Below, one piece after another: positions 22,057 through 33,366 of a DNA stretch of 64,000 nucleotides; the stretch's first letter is position 1; every line of letters begins with the position of its first letter. A program made the translations under genes and the position numbers. The stretch is from Flectonema sp. DT1601 (lineage: Eukaryota; Euglenozoa; Diplonemea; Diplonemida; Diplonemidae). The stretch spans positions 124,001 through 188,000 of the forward strand of contig OZ025814.1 of assembly GCA_964019425.1 (NCBI GenBank). The letters run 5' to 3'. Below the pieces are notes generated by a model that made no database searches, was not told where the DNA came from, and worked only from the letters and a program-made list of their open reading frames with translations.

Positions 22057-22774
22057 TTATTTCTTGGGACTCCGAGGAGTGACAGGCATCTTTGATAGGA
22101 ATTGTTCAACAGTCGGCCACCAGTCGAGGAATTCACCGAATTCAATCTTTCCAGAGTTGTCTTTATCGATTTCTTTTAGTAGTATCTTTGCTTGTTGAGG
22201 AGTTGCCTCACGTCCGAGATCAACGAGGATGTTTTTAAGTTCAGAGGAATCCAAGTGTCCATTCTTGTCGTTGTCAAATTCGTCAAAGATCGCACGAATG
22301 CGACTGCACTCACTTTGTCCTGCTCGCTTTTGAGTCATTTTAAGCATTTGAATTTCTTTTTGCATTTTCTTCTCAAGTGCGATTTTCTCCTTCACTAACT
22401 CCTGAAGTTGTTTGTTGCTAGCGAACTCATCTAATGAAATAACACCCGACTCGTCATCATCAGCAGAGCGAAGTACCATACTACTGAGGTCTGCTATTTC
22501 GTAAGCTTCGATACCGTAAGAGGGATAAACCTTTTATTGTTTGCGTTGTTTATATTTCAAAAAAGGTTTCTTAAAAACAGTTACCAACTAACACACCTGA
22601 AGCATGACGTCCTGTAATTCCTTAACTGATACCTGGCCATCGTTGTCTCTGTCGAGAACAGCAAACATGTCAGTAATCTGTGTTGATATGAATTCTGTTG
22701 TTTATAGCTAATCTAAGTTGGTAACAACAAATAATACATACTTCCTTTGGATAACGCGATACCATGCTTCCCAT
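22057..22774 (-). CDS. Four-EF-hand calcium-binding protein
   Basis: Three exons: 22742..22774 (11 codons), 22597..22677 (27 codons), 22057..22530 (195 aa in total; introns of 64 and 66 nt, phase 0). The small first exons were found by extending the frame: MGSMVSRYPKE, then ITDMFAVLDRDNDGQVSVKE, then VYPSYGIEAYEIAD. All four loops look competent: DRDNDGQVSVKE, DDDESGVISLDE, DNDKNGHLDSSE and DKDNSGKIEFGE. The two EF pairs are joined by a charged helix of about 45 residues rich in Lys, Glu and Gln, longer than the calmodulin or centrin linker. The N-terminal MGS could be myristoylated. This is a Ca2+ sensor of the calmodulin/CDPK-lobe type without a fused kinase; the target is unknown. The second acceptor (AATAAAAG) is a non-CAG AG. 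Confidence 0.88.
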
Positions 22775-23080
22775 TTTTTATTATTTTTATTCAATCAACT
22801 AGTTGTTTAATCAGCTGACGAGTGCACTGCCAACCTGAGGGAGGAAATATTTATTACAACAGTCACAAGTCTGTTTAGTAACGTTAAGTTAGCAGAAATG
22901 GTATCCTGAATAGAGAACACAGATGGTAACTAAAAAAGGAAAATACTTTCGATTAAACCAATAAATAAGTTTATGTGTAAATGTTAATTAGAACTAAAAA
23001 GAAACAGTTTTTTGTTACAATAATTATAAACTAAATTACCGTTCGGTGATAAACCGACAGGCTGGCTATAAAGATATCAA
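22775..23080. other. Short intergenic region
   Basis: About 300 bp with nothing recognisable beyond the presumed 5' UTR of the EF-hand gene and the 3' UTR of the large coiled-coil gene. Confidence 0.5.
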
Positions 23081-26000
23081 CTACGACATTGGATTCGCAA
23101 CACGCGAATTTTTGTATGCGCGATAACGCGGTGAAGCTCCGGTTGCTCCAGGTGGCATCTTAACGCTACCTGCCATTGAGTCCACGAGAGATGGAGAGTG
23201 TGATTGACTGGAACGAGAGCTTGCTGGTTCAAATACAGAAAAAGACCTAACTTGGGTATTAGAGGCGCGTGCAAAAACAGAAATTCTCTTTCCATTCCCT
23301 TCAGGAGTCTCATCTCCCACTGAAGCTAAACTTTCAGAACAGAAATCATGAATCTCAAGACCATGTTTTGTTGTTAAACGATATTGTCGTCTGACTGGAA
23401 TCTGTGTTGGTAGAGTCTCAGGTATTCTTTGAACTTTCTCTTTTAATCCTCTCAGTAGTCTCGATTCAATAAACCTACGAATTGAATTCTTTAATGGCAT
23501 GTATGGATGTCTACTGTTTGCGTAAACAGAAAGAGCTGCAATCACTTCAATATAACAAGCGAAGTTAATATTTGTATTCACATTACCTGTGGCATCTCTT
23601 ATTGTTACAAAGATGTCGCTACAGACAGAGGCTTCGAGTTTCCCTTCCATTTGACCTTTCTTTTCTTCTAGTGGAGTGGCTACGACTCCAGCCTTCCAAA
23701 GCATGTCTGTGTAGCCAGCCATTGACATCCGATTTTGTTTTAATGTAAAGTGATCAAATATTGCTCTCAGGTGAACATTATAATCAGCGATCACATCCTG
23801 AACGGGTGTTCGACGAACGCTTTCTCTAAACTCAGTGGGATCTGCAAGGGATGTGTAAATCATTATATGTCTTTCTAACACCCAATAGACCTGTTTTGTT
23901 GTTAATTATGTAACATTATTACCATGAGAAACACACAATTAGAATTAATAAATTATGAGACAAACCTTTTCATGAATTGCCAGAGTTGGATATTTCGATA
24001 ACATTGTGTCGGCACTCCAAATAATTGCAGCAACCCATTCAGAAGGACTAAGAAGTGCTGCTGTGACTGGTGTTGTGTTGAGTTGAAGATGCTTTCTTGT
24101 TATATCAAGAAACACTTCTTGAGTAAAATTAATCGTGTCCATTTCTGAAGTTTCAAAAAGTTTCCAAAGCGAAGCAACAGTAGCTGCTGGAGGATCACCC
24201 TTCGCATCACAAAGAAATATTTTTCTTAATAAACTATAATTATCTGATAGCACTTGTTTTAACATAATTAATTGTTGATCAGTTCCTATGGAACATACTC
24301 CGTGACCAATCTCTTGTGGGTCACAATACATATTAAAAGTTGACCCTTCTATTTGATTCATTTCCCGAATACCTCTTCCCATCATCTTTTCAAGAGTTGA
24401 ATTTAATGAGATGCGTACTGCTGTATGCCCTAAAGCATTCCATTGCCAGGATTTCTTTATTGTTAGTTGAAGTTTCTTTGTATTTTCCATTAGTAATGAC
24501 ATGCTGGAGAGGATGTCAAATTTATCTTTCTTGACGACGAATTTCATATTTCTTTTGAGAGCAATGCTCATGGTGGGTTGTCTCTCAAGTTGGAATTTCG
24601 TTTTATTTTGAGTTGATAAACTACTCTGCTGCAGACAATCAATACTAACAGCATTATGACTGAGAGAAACTGGATCACAAATACGAGCAACAAGCTGTGC
24701 AGTGAATGCGAGATGTTGATTACGTGAATCGAATGCTAACAACTCTCTTGGAGTGATGACTAAATCAATACCAAACTGTCTACCATAATCAAGAACAGAC
24801 GATGCTTTATCAAAATCATCTGCTGCAAGACACTCCGATAAATCATCAGTTGATAACACCATCGGGTCTAAGATATGAAACACATAAAGATAAATATTCA
24901 GAAGTCTAAATCCACCACTAAGTGATTGCATCTTTTGACTTCCTTCAGTAATGTCTGGATGCCTTTCAAGGATTTGATTTACTATTCTCATTAAAAAGAT
25001 GTCATCAATGGTGTCTGCACTGTTTATAAAAGTACTCTCAAGGTCTTCTTGAATTTCAAACTCTAAGAACGAGTCAGGTCGGAGTGCAGCACCAACCTGA
25101 CTTAGAACACTCTGACATGTCTCAATAGCTTCTGATAGTTGAGTGTTTCGAGTTTCTAAATCTCGTAAAGCGTGAGTCTTGTAATTGATATCATTTTGAA
25201 GTAGTTTCTTTGAAGCAATCGTTTCTCTCAATTTCCTCTCTATCGTCGAAGTGTCTCTCAGCTTTGCTAATTCATCATCCAAACGAGATATCTGTCGATC
25301 TCTTTCTGATAATTCCTCTTCGAATCCTGCGATTCGCTGTAGCAGTTCGCGCTCACGTTGATCTCTGATTTGAAGTTCCTTCGTGTGGACGTGATATCGT
25401 TTCCATGCCTTTAAAAGTAAAACTTTAAACTCCGTTTGCCAGTAGTCAATAATTCTATTTACGCAGGCATTCTGTTTCTCTCTAATGTATTCATCACTCT
25501 CAAAGGAAGTTGGTTCGTTACCAGCCTTGGCACAGAGTTCACGAACGCCTTGAAAAAAAGTTTTCTTATTAAAGCGTTCGAGTTGTTCATTAATTTCAAA
25601 TTCATCATCGACGTCATCAAAAGGAAGGATATCTCCATTAAGATCTACACCAGCAACGAATATCGCCTGTTTTTCATTTTTTTTTTTCAATGTTTAAGTG
25701 TAGACCAAATTAGAACAACAACATAAAAAAGCATTCACACCTTAGTCACTAAACTCCTGGTTTTTAATACTAAACTTGCTAATCTGGGAAACGTCCTTTT
25801 AACAAGCAATAACAGCTGGTCTAATACAACACAACCAGCACATGTCATATTGTGACTTGGTTCTATTTCATTTTCTGATTTCTTTACTGCGCAATCTAAA
25901 AATCGATATAAAGGATCTTGGTACATGTCAGCATCAGCAGTGGCTCCGTATTGACTGAGGAGGTCAGATAACATTATCCATTTGTCATTTAAAGTTTTGT

Positions 26001-26445
26001 TTGTTTGATTCGAAGATGAGACTCCAAGACGATCGATTGTTCTCCAAATGGCTGTTGAGATTACATCAAATCCTGAAGGGGACCAGTTCAACTTTTGAGA
26101 TCGTCTTTCGTTTGTTTTGGTTTCAATGTGAAATGGTTTTCTCAATTTCGGAGGTGACTTCTGTCTGCTTCTCAAAGCTTCTGGTTGCGGCGAAGCCGCA
26201 TTTCGAAAATCTTGAGCAGTATGTCGACCACTTCCAGGGATTGGTGATTCACTTCTCATATCTATTCTTGTAAGAGGAGCCGAAGCTGGTCTCTTCACAG
26301 GACAACTCCTCTTCGGTCTAGGAATCAATTCTCTTCTCCTGGGAGGCTTTGGAACAATCGACTCATCACACTTAGGTGTGAAGTAACCTGAAGTCGGAGG
26401 CGGCGGAGGCTCCACCATTTTAAATGGTTGAGAGAAAAAATTCAT
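23081..26445 (-). CDS. Large coiled-coil protein of unknown function
   Basis: Three exons: 25741..26445, 23966..25666, 23081..23890 (1071 aa; introns of 74 and 75 nt, phase 0, ending AAAACAG). I do not recognise the family. Residues 1-120 are Pro/Arg-rich and disordered (a Pro run near 12-17). A folded stretch of about 110 residues follows, then a strong coiled coil at about 330-435 (heptads in ERELLQRIAGFEEELSERDR and what follows). The remaining 600 residues are mixed helical, and the C-terminal 100 are Ser/Arg-rich. Segments such as LRAIFDHFTLKQNRMSMAGY recall degenerate EF-hand pairs but lack calcium ligands. Such architecture is common in flagellar and cytoskeletal proteins, but that is only a guess. 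The start at 26445 lies 2 nt after a CAAATAG acceptor; a second ATG at 26415 (MVEPPPPP) is an alternative. Confidence 0.75.
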
Positions 26446-26574
26446 TTCTATTTGTTTTGAAAATTCAATGGTAGTAATGTGACAAAATTACTTTCTTTAT
26501 TCCTTTTTTTCTTCTTCTTTGCGCGAAGGGGCTCAGAGCAAAACCTGTTTTGAGAAAGAAGGCGTGACAAAAAA

Positions 26575-27619
26575 GCAACTACATCACACAAGACTGTTTC
26601 TTTTTTTGGTGTACAGAACATCGCTCGATGCAATGCGGGCGGGAACACCGTAAACGTGCGTAACCAGCAGCGTACGGCGCCCGAGAAGGAAGGGAAAGGA
26701 AAGGAAGAGTGTGTGTTGTGTTATCTGAAAAAAGGCGAGAGGAAAACGATTTTTCAAAAAAAAGAAACTTGGTAAAAACGGTCGGTCCCAAGAGGCGCGG
26801 CTCCAGCTTTGAACAGCCGCAAAAAAAGGAACAATAATAACAACGCCTTGGCAAGAAAACGATTTTCTGATTTTTTTTCTTTTTCTTTTTTGTATAAGAA
26901 CCGGCTTCCGTCCCACAACAAGAGAAGACACCGCCACCCTTCAGTCCGAAAGGATGTCAAAAATTGAGGCGAGGCGTTGCTTTTTTTCCCTTTGGTTCGC
27001 TTCACTTCTTCCTTTGTTTTCCAGCGCGCCGCGTGGAAAAAAAGCAAACCCGGAGCCTACCGCGAACAACACACAAATAATGAGATATATCATAAAAAGA
27101 TGAAATGAAAAGGCCTTGCGCCGCCAAGCCCGTCGCCTTCCCAATCCGCCACAACCGAAAACATGCAACAAACGTTCCCCCCTCCCCTGCTTGCTGGGGG
27201 CCACGCATAGCCAACACCAGGAAGAGGAGGAGGAGGAGAACCACAAGAACCGATCGGGGGGAAAGGAAAAAAGAAACGCAAAACCTGGCAGATCCCCCAC
27301 CTCCGATCGGAGGAGGCCGACATTGCCGACAAGAAAAAGGACGGAACGGGTTTCAGTTCGCTTTTTCTCGGAGAGAACAAAAGAACGGCCGCCCCCAGCT
27401 GTGGGGAAAACTAACGAGTTGAACTCGGAAAATAAACAACAAGAAAAAAAGGCTTTGTCGTCGCGATGCCAGCCAAAAGAAAAAAGAAGCACAAAGCAGA
27501 AAGCAGAAAGCAAAAAGCAAAAAGCAAAAAGCAGAAAGCAGGAGATGAAGAAGAAGCGGAAGCGGGTGTCGGAACCCCCGTTGTTCGCCCCCTCCCCCAC
27601 CGCCGCGCGTGTCCCATCC
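26575..27619. other. Array spacer (representative; repeated in every unit)
   Basis: No gene supported. From 27619 downward it holds a Pro/Arg-coding GC-rich patch, the heptamer tract, a 14 bp perfect palindrome CCTCCGATCGGAGG (27300-27313), and alternating A-rich and GC-rich stretches. On the sense strand, pyrimidine tracts followed by AG (CTTTTTTCAG and CTCAAAACAG) precede the next unit's gene. Long frames on both strands exist only because stop codons are scarce in GC-rich DNA. Confidence 0.6.
27494..27541 (+). repeat. Heptamer VNTR (CAGAAAG/CAAAAAG) in the array unit
   Basis: Consecutive 7 bp repeats of CAGAAAG or CAAAAAG in the spacer. Units 1, 2 and 4-9 carry three CAAAAAG copies; units 3, 10 and 11 carry two, which accounts for the 1911 bp period. 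Confidence 0.85.
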
Positions 27620-28420
27620 CTACTGAAAGGCCGCCTCCGTCAGAGCACAGTTGGTGCATCCCTTGCCACGGCCTCCGCCTTCCTGACCACAGTACGGAGG
27701 AATGCAAGGTCCCTGAAGCATCCTCGGGCACCAGTCGTCAACACACTCTCCCTTGATGACCTTGCACTGGTCGTATCCCGAGGTCTCGCACTTGGCAAGC
27801 GAGAAACCCGAGCAGTCCACGCCCCCGCTGTTCAGCGACGCGAACATCAGCCTCACGTTCGAACCCATGTCGACTCTCTCGAGGTGGTTCCGCGGAACCT
27901 GCTTCCTGAACGACATGAACTTGTGTTTGTCCTCCCCCGCGTCGCTGATGAACTTCGGCCCGCACGGCGAAGGAGTCCAACCCTGGGACACCAGGTAGTC
28001 CCTGAATTCCGCGTTCAGCCCCCCGCCCAAGCATCCCTCGCACTTGTAGACGTTCATGTAGATGTCGCACTTCTTCACCGACGGGTGGTCCGCGCACCAG
28101 AACCTCATGAACGAACCCGCCGCGATGTTCCATGGCGGGATGTAGGCGGTGTTCAGGAGCTGCGACTCGGGGATGTGGAAGAACCTCGAACCAGCGGTCG
28201 ACGGGTCGATCCATCCAGGCATGTAGTTGGCCACCAGCCCTCCCCCGAGAGCGAGCAACGTTCCGCTGCTCACCGTTGCCGCGCTGCTTGTGTCCGGCGT
28301 CCCGAACACGCACCAGCAGACGTCCGTCGGGTACTGGGCCAGGGCCGCCTGCAGGGCAGGCGAGTCTTGGGCTTGGGCACCTGCGACGAACGCCGTGATC
28401 AGGGTTGCGATGGCCTTCAT
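27620..28420 (-). CDS. Secreted cysteine-rich protein, array copy 1
   Basis: 266 aa, one exon, unknown family. Residues 1-18 are a clear signal peptide (MKAIATLITAFVAGAQAQ, cleavage likely after AQA). The mature chain has 16 cysteines, enough for eight disulfides, clustered as CWC (about 35-37), four at about 108-129, one near 152, and nine in the last 75 residues. FMRFWCADH, YMNVYKCEGC and LVSQGWTPSPCGPKF are the most distinctive blocks. No transmembrane segment or GPI-type tail is visible, so it is probably secreted or delivered to a vacuole or extracellular coat. Codons are strongly GC-ending, unlike neighbouring genes. The start is fixed by the signal peptide and an acceptor (CTCAAAACAG) about 48 nt upstream. 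High copy number with near identity suggests a demand for large amounts of product. Confidence 0.85.
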   Translation of the reverse strand: MKAIATLITAFVAGAQAQDSPALQAALAQYPTDVCWCVFGTPDTSSAATVSSGTLLALGGGLVANYMPGWIDPSTAGSRFFHIPESQLLNTAYIPPWNIAAGSFMRFWCADHPSVKKCDIYMNVYKCEGCLGGGLNAEFRDYLVSQGWTPSPCGPKFISDAGEDKHKFMSFRKQVPRNHLERVDMGSNVRLMFASLNSGGVDCSGFSLAKCETSGYDQCKVIKGECVDDWCPRMLQGPCIPPYCGQEGGGRGKGCTNCALTEAAFQ

Positions 28421-29537
28421 TTTTTTTTCTTCTTCTTTGCGCGAAGGGGCTCAGAGCAAAACCTGTTTTGAGAAAGAAGGCGTGACAAAAAAGCAACTAC
28501 ATCACACAAGACTGTTTCTTTTTTTGGTGTACAGAACATCGCTCGATGCAATGCGGGCGGGAACACCGTAAACGTGCGTAACCAGCAGCGTACGGCGCCC
28601 GAGAAGGAAGGGAAAGGAAAGGAAGAGTGTGTGTTGTGTTATCTGAAAAAAGGCGAGAGGAAAACGATTTTTCAAAAAAAAGAAACTTGGTAAAAACGGT
28701 CGGTCCCAAGAGGCGCGGCTCCAGCTTTGAACAGCCGCAAAAAAAGGAACAATAATAACAACGCCTTGGCAAGAAAACGATTTTCTGATTTTTTTTCTTT
28801 TTCTTTTTTGTATAAGAACCGGCTTCCGTCCCACAACAAGAGAAGACACCGCCACCCTTCAGTCCGAAAGGATGTCAAAAATTGAGGCGAGGCGTTGCTT
28901 TTTTTCCCTTTGGTTCGCTTCACTTCTTCCTTTGTTTTCCAGCGCGCCGCGTGGAAAAAAAGCAAACCCGGAGCCTACCGCGAACAACACACAAATAATG
29001 AGATATATCATAAAAAGATGAAATGAAAAGGCCTTGCGCCGCCAAGCCCGTCGCCTTCCCAATCCGCCACAACCGAAAACATGCAACAAACGTTCCCCCC
29101 TCCCCTGCTTGCTGGGGGCCACGCATAGCCAACACCAGGAAGAGGAGGAGGAGGAGAACCACAAGAACCGATCGGGGGGAAAGGAAAAAAGAAACGCAAA
29201 ACCTGGCAGATCCCCCACCTCCGATCGGAGGAGGCCGACATTGCCGACAAGAAAAAGGACGGAACGGGTTTCAGTTCGCTTTTTCTCGGAGAGAACAAAA
29301 GAACGGCCGCCCCCAGCTGTGGGGAAAACTAACGAGTTGAACTCGGAAAATAAACAACAAGAAAAAAAGGCTTTGTCGTCGCGATGCCAGCCAAAAGAAA
29401 AAAGAAGCACAAAGCAGAAAGCAGAAAGCAAAAAGCAAAAAGCAAAAAGCAGAAAGCAGGAGATGAAGAAGAAGCGGAAGCGGGTGTCGGAACCCCCGTT
29501 GTTCGCCCCCTCCCCCACCGCCGCGCGTGTCCCATCC

Positions 29538-30338
29538 CTACTGAAAGGCCGCCTCCGTCAGAGCACAGTTGGTGCATCCCTTGCCACGGCCTCCGCCTTC
29601 CTGACCACAGTACGGAGGAATGCAAGGTCCCTGAAGCATCCTCGGGCACCAGTCGTCAACACACTCTCCCTTGATGACCTTGCACTGGTCGTATCCCGAG
29701 GTCTCGCACTTGGCAAGCGAGAAACCCGAGCAGTCCACGCCCCCGCTGTTCAGCGACGCGAACATCAGCCTCACGTTCGAACCCATGTCGACTCTCTCGA
29801 GGTGGTTCCGCGGAACCTGCTTCCTGAACGACATGAACTTGTGTTTGTCCTCCCCCGCGTCGCTGATGAACTTCGGCCCGCACGGCGAAGGAGTCCAACC
29901 CTGGGACACCAGGTAGTCCCTGAATTCCGCGTTCAGCCCCCCGCCCAAGCATCCCTCGCACTTGTAGACGTTCATGTAGATGTCGCACTTCTTCACCGAC
30001 GGGTGGTCCGCGCACCAGAACCTCATGAACGAACCCGCCGCGATGTTCCATGGCGGGATGTAGGCGGTGTTCAGGAGCTGCGACTCGGGGATGTGGAAGA
30101 ACCTCGAACCAGCGGTCGACGGGTCGATCCATCCAGGCATGTAGTTGGCCACCAGCCCTCCCCCGAGAGCGAGCAACGTTCCGCTGCTCACCGTTGCCGC
30201 GCTGCTTGTGTCCGGCGTCCCGAACACGCACCAGCAGACGTCCGTCGGGTACTGGGCCAGGGCCGCCTGCAGGGCAGGCGAGTCTTGGGCTTGGGCACCT
30301 GCGACGAACGCCGTGATCAGGGTTGCGATGGCCTTCAT
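29538..30338 (-). CDS. Secreted cysteine-rich protein, array copy 2
   Basis: Predicted protein identical to copy 1 (27620-28420). Unit period to copy 1 is 1918 bp. Confidence 0.85.
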   Translation of the reverse strand: MKAIATLITAFVAGAQAQDSPALQAALAQYPTDVCWCVFGTPDTSSAATVSSGTLLALGGGLVANYMPGWIDPSTAGSRFFHIPESQLLNTAYIPPWNIAAGSFMRFWCADHPSVKKCDIYMNVYKCEGCLGGGLNAEFRDYLVSQGWTPSPCGPKFISDAGEDKHKFMSFRKQVPRNHLERVDMGSNVRLMFASLNSGGVDCSGFSLAKCETSGYDQCKVIKGECVDDWCPRMLQGPCIPPYCGQEGGGRGKGCTNCALTEAAFQ

Positions 30339-31448
30339 TTTTTTTTCTTCTTCTTTGCGCGAAGGGGCTCAGAGCAAAACCTGTTTTGAGAAAGAAGGCG
30401 TGACAAAAAAGCAACTACATCACACAAGACTGTTTCTTTTTTTGGTGTACAGAACATCGCTCGATGCAATGCGGGCGGGAACACCGTAAACGTGCGTAAC
30501 CAGCAGCGTACGGCGCCCGAGAAGGAAGGGAAAGGAAAGGAAGAGTGTGTGTTGTGTTATCTGAAAAAAGGCGAGAGGAAAACGATTTTTCAAAAAAAAG
30601 AAACTTGGTAAAAACGGTCGGTCCCAAGAGGCGCGGCTCCAGCTTTGAACAGCCGCAAAAAAAGGAACAATAATAACAACGCCTTGGCAAGAAAACGATT
30701 TTCTGATTTTTTTTCTTTTTCTTTTTTGTATAAGAACCGGCTTCCGTCCCACAACAAGAGAAGACACCGCCACCCTTCAGTCCGAAAGGATGTCAAAAAT
30801 TGAGGCGAGGCGTTGCTTTTTTTCCCTTTGGTTCGCTTCACTTCTTCCTTTGTTTTCCAGCGCGCCGCGTGGAAAAAAAGCAAACCCGGAGCCTACCGCG
30901 AACAACACACAAATAATGAGATATATCATAAAAAGATGAAATGAAAAGGCCTTGCGCCGCCAAGCCCGTCGCCTTCCCAATCCGCCACAACCGAAAACAT
31001 GCAACAAACGTTCCCCCCTCCCCTGCTTGCTGGGGGCCACGCATAGCCAACACCAGGAAGAGGAGGAGGAGGAGAACCACAAGAACCGATCGGGGGGAAA
31101 GGAAAAAAGAAACGCAAAACCTGGCAGATCCCCCACCTCCGATCGGAGGAGGCCGACATTGCCGACAAGAAAAAGGACGGAACGGGTTTCAGTTCGCTTT
31201 TTCTCGGAGAGAACAAAAGAACGGCCGCCCCCAGCTGTGGGGAAAACTAACGAGTTGAACTCGGAAAATAAACAACAAGAAAAAAAGGCTTTGTCGTCGC
31301 GATGCCAGCCAAAAGAAAAAAGAAGCACAAAGCAGAAAGCAGAAAGCAAAAAGCAAAAAGCAGAAAGCAGGAGATGAAGAAGAAGCGGAAGCGGGTGTCG
31401 GAACCCCCGTTGTTCGCCCCCTCCCCCACCGCCGCGCGTGTCCCATCC

Positions 31449-32249
31449 CTACTGAAAGGCCGCCTCCGTCAGAGCACAGTTGGTGCATCCCTTGCCACGG
31501 CCTCCGCCTTCCTGACCACAGTACGGAGGAATGCAAGGTCCCTGAAGCATCCTCGGGCACCAGTCGTCAACACACTCTCCCTTGATGACCTTGCACTGGT
31601 CGTATCCCGAGGTCTCGCACTTGGCAAGCGAGAAACCCGAGCAGTCCACGCCCCCGCTGTTCAGCGACGCGAACATCAGCCTCACGTTCGAACCCATGTC
31701 GACTCTCTCGAGGTGGTTCCGCGGAACCTGCTTCCTGAACGACATGAACTTGTGTTTGTCCTCCCCCGCGTCGCTGATGAACTTCGGCCCGCACGGCGAA
31801 GGAGTCCAACCCTGGGACACCAGGTAGTCCCTGAATTCCGCGTTCAGCCCCCCGCCCAAGCATCCCTCGCACTTGTAGACGTTCATGTAGATGTCGCACT
31901 TCTTCACCGACGGGTGGTCCGCGCACCAGAACCTCATGAACGAACCCGCCGCGATGTTCCATGGCGGGATGTAGGCGGTGTTCAGGAGCTGCGACTCGGG
32001 GATGTGGAAGAACCTCGAACCAGCGGTCGACGGGTCGATCCATCCAGGCATGTAGTTGGCCACCAGCCCTCCCCCGAGAGCGAGCAACGTTCCGCTGCTC
32101 ACCGTTGCCGCGCTGCTTGTGTCCGGCGTCCCGAACACGCACCAGCAGACGTCCGTCGGGTACTGGGCCAGGGCCGCCTGCAGGGCAGGCGAGTCTTGGG
32201 CTTGGGCACCTGCGACGAACGCCGTGATCAGGGTTGCGATGGCCTTCAT
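31449..32249 (-). CDS. Secreted cysteine-rich protein, array copy 3
   Basis: Predicted protein identical to copy 1. The spacer 3' of this gene has one heptamer fewer, giving a 1911 bp period. Confidence 0.85.
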   Translation of the reverse strand: MKAIATLITAFVAGAQAQDSPALQAALAQYPTDVCWCVFGTPDTSSAATVSSGTLLALGGGLVANYMPGWIDPSTAGSRFFHIPESQLLNTAYIPPWNIAAGSFMRFWCADHPSVKKCDIYMNVYKCEGCLGGGLNAEFRDYLVSQGWTPSPCGPKFISDAGEDKHKFMSFRKQVPRNHLERVDMGSNVRLMFASLNSGGVDCSGFSLAKCETSGYDQCKVIKGECVDDWCPRMLQGPCIPPYCGQEGGGRGKGCTNCALTEAAFQ

Positions 32250-33366
32250 TTTTTTTTCTTCTTCTTTGCGCGAAGGGGCTCAGAGCAAAACCTGTTTTGA
32301 GAAAGAAGGCGTGACAAAAAAGCAACTACATCACACAAGACTGTTTCTTTTTTTGGTGTACAGAACATCGCTCGATGCAATGCGGGCGGGAACACCGTAA
32401 ACGTGCGTAACCAGCAGCGTACGGCGCCCGAGAAGGAAGGGAAAGGAAAGGAAGAGTGTGTGTTGTGTTATCTGAAAAAAGGCGAGAGGAAAACGATTTT
32501 TCAAAAAAAAGAAACTTGGTAAAAACGGTCGGTCCCAAGAGGCGCGGCTCCAGCTTTGAACAGCCGCAAAAAAAGGAACAATAATAACAACGCCTTGGCA
32601 AGAAAACGATTTTCTGATTTTTTTTCTTTTTCTTTTTTGTATAAGAACCGGCTTCCGTCCCACAACAAGAGAAGACACCGCCACCCTTCAGTCCGAAAGG
32701 ATGTCAAAAATTGAGGCGAGGCGTTGCTTTTTTTCCCTTTGGTTCGCTTCACTTCTTCCTTTGTTTTCCAGCGCGCCGCGTGGAAAAAAAGCAAACCCGG
32801 AGCCTACCGCGAACAACACACAAATAATGAGATATATCATAAAAAGATGAAATGAAAAGGCCTTGCGCCGCCAAGCCCGTCGCCTTCCCAATCCGCCACA
32901 ACCGAAAACATGCAACAAACGTTCCCCCCTCCCCTGCTTGCTGGGGGCCACGCATAGCCAACACCAGGAAGAGGAGGAGGAGGAGAACCACAAGAACCGA
33001 TCGGGGGGAAAGGAAAAAAGAAACGCAAAACCTGGCAGATCCCCCACCTCCGATCGGAGGAGGCCGACATTGCCGACAAGAAAAAGGACGGAACGGGTTT
33101 CAGTTCGCTTTTTCTCGGAGAGAACAAAAGAACGGCCGCCCCCAGCTGTGGGGAAAACTAACGAGTTGAACTCGGAAAATAAACAACAAGAAAAAAAGGC
33201 TTTGTCGTCGCGATGCCAGCCAAAAGAAAAAAGAAGCACAAAGCAGAAAGCAGAAAGCAAAAAGCAAAAAGCAAAAAGCAGAAAGCAGGAGATGAAGAAG
33301 AAGCGGAAGCGGGTGTCGGAACCCCCGTTGTTCGCCCCCTCCCCCACCGCCGCGCGTGTCCCATCC

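Noticed and set aside
26941-27600. 219 aa frame in the array spacer, minus strand
   Set aside because: Phe/Ser/Leu low complexity; its N-terminal part is the translated heptamer VNTR, and the frame changes to 190 aa when one heptamer is lost.
27116-28471. Long plus-strand frame (451 aa, Arg/Pro-rich) antisense to the array gene, repeated in every unit
   Set aside because: It is the shadow of a GC-rich gene: its composition is Arg/Pro/Val/His-rich, it has no domain, and it is cut short by the heptamer length change in units 3, 10 and 11. The minus-strand frame carries a signal peptide and ordered cysteines.
27738-28496. Second minus-strand frame (252 aa) overlapping the array gene
   Set aside because: Same DNA in a shifted frame, Arg/His/Gly-rich, with no signal peptide or recognisable motif.
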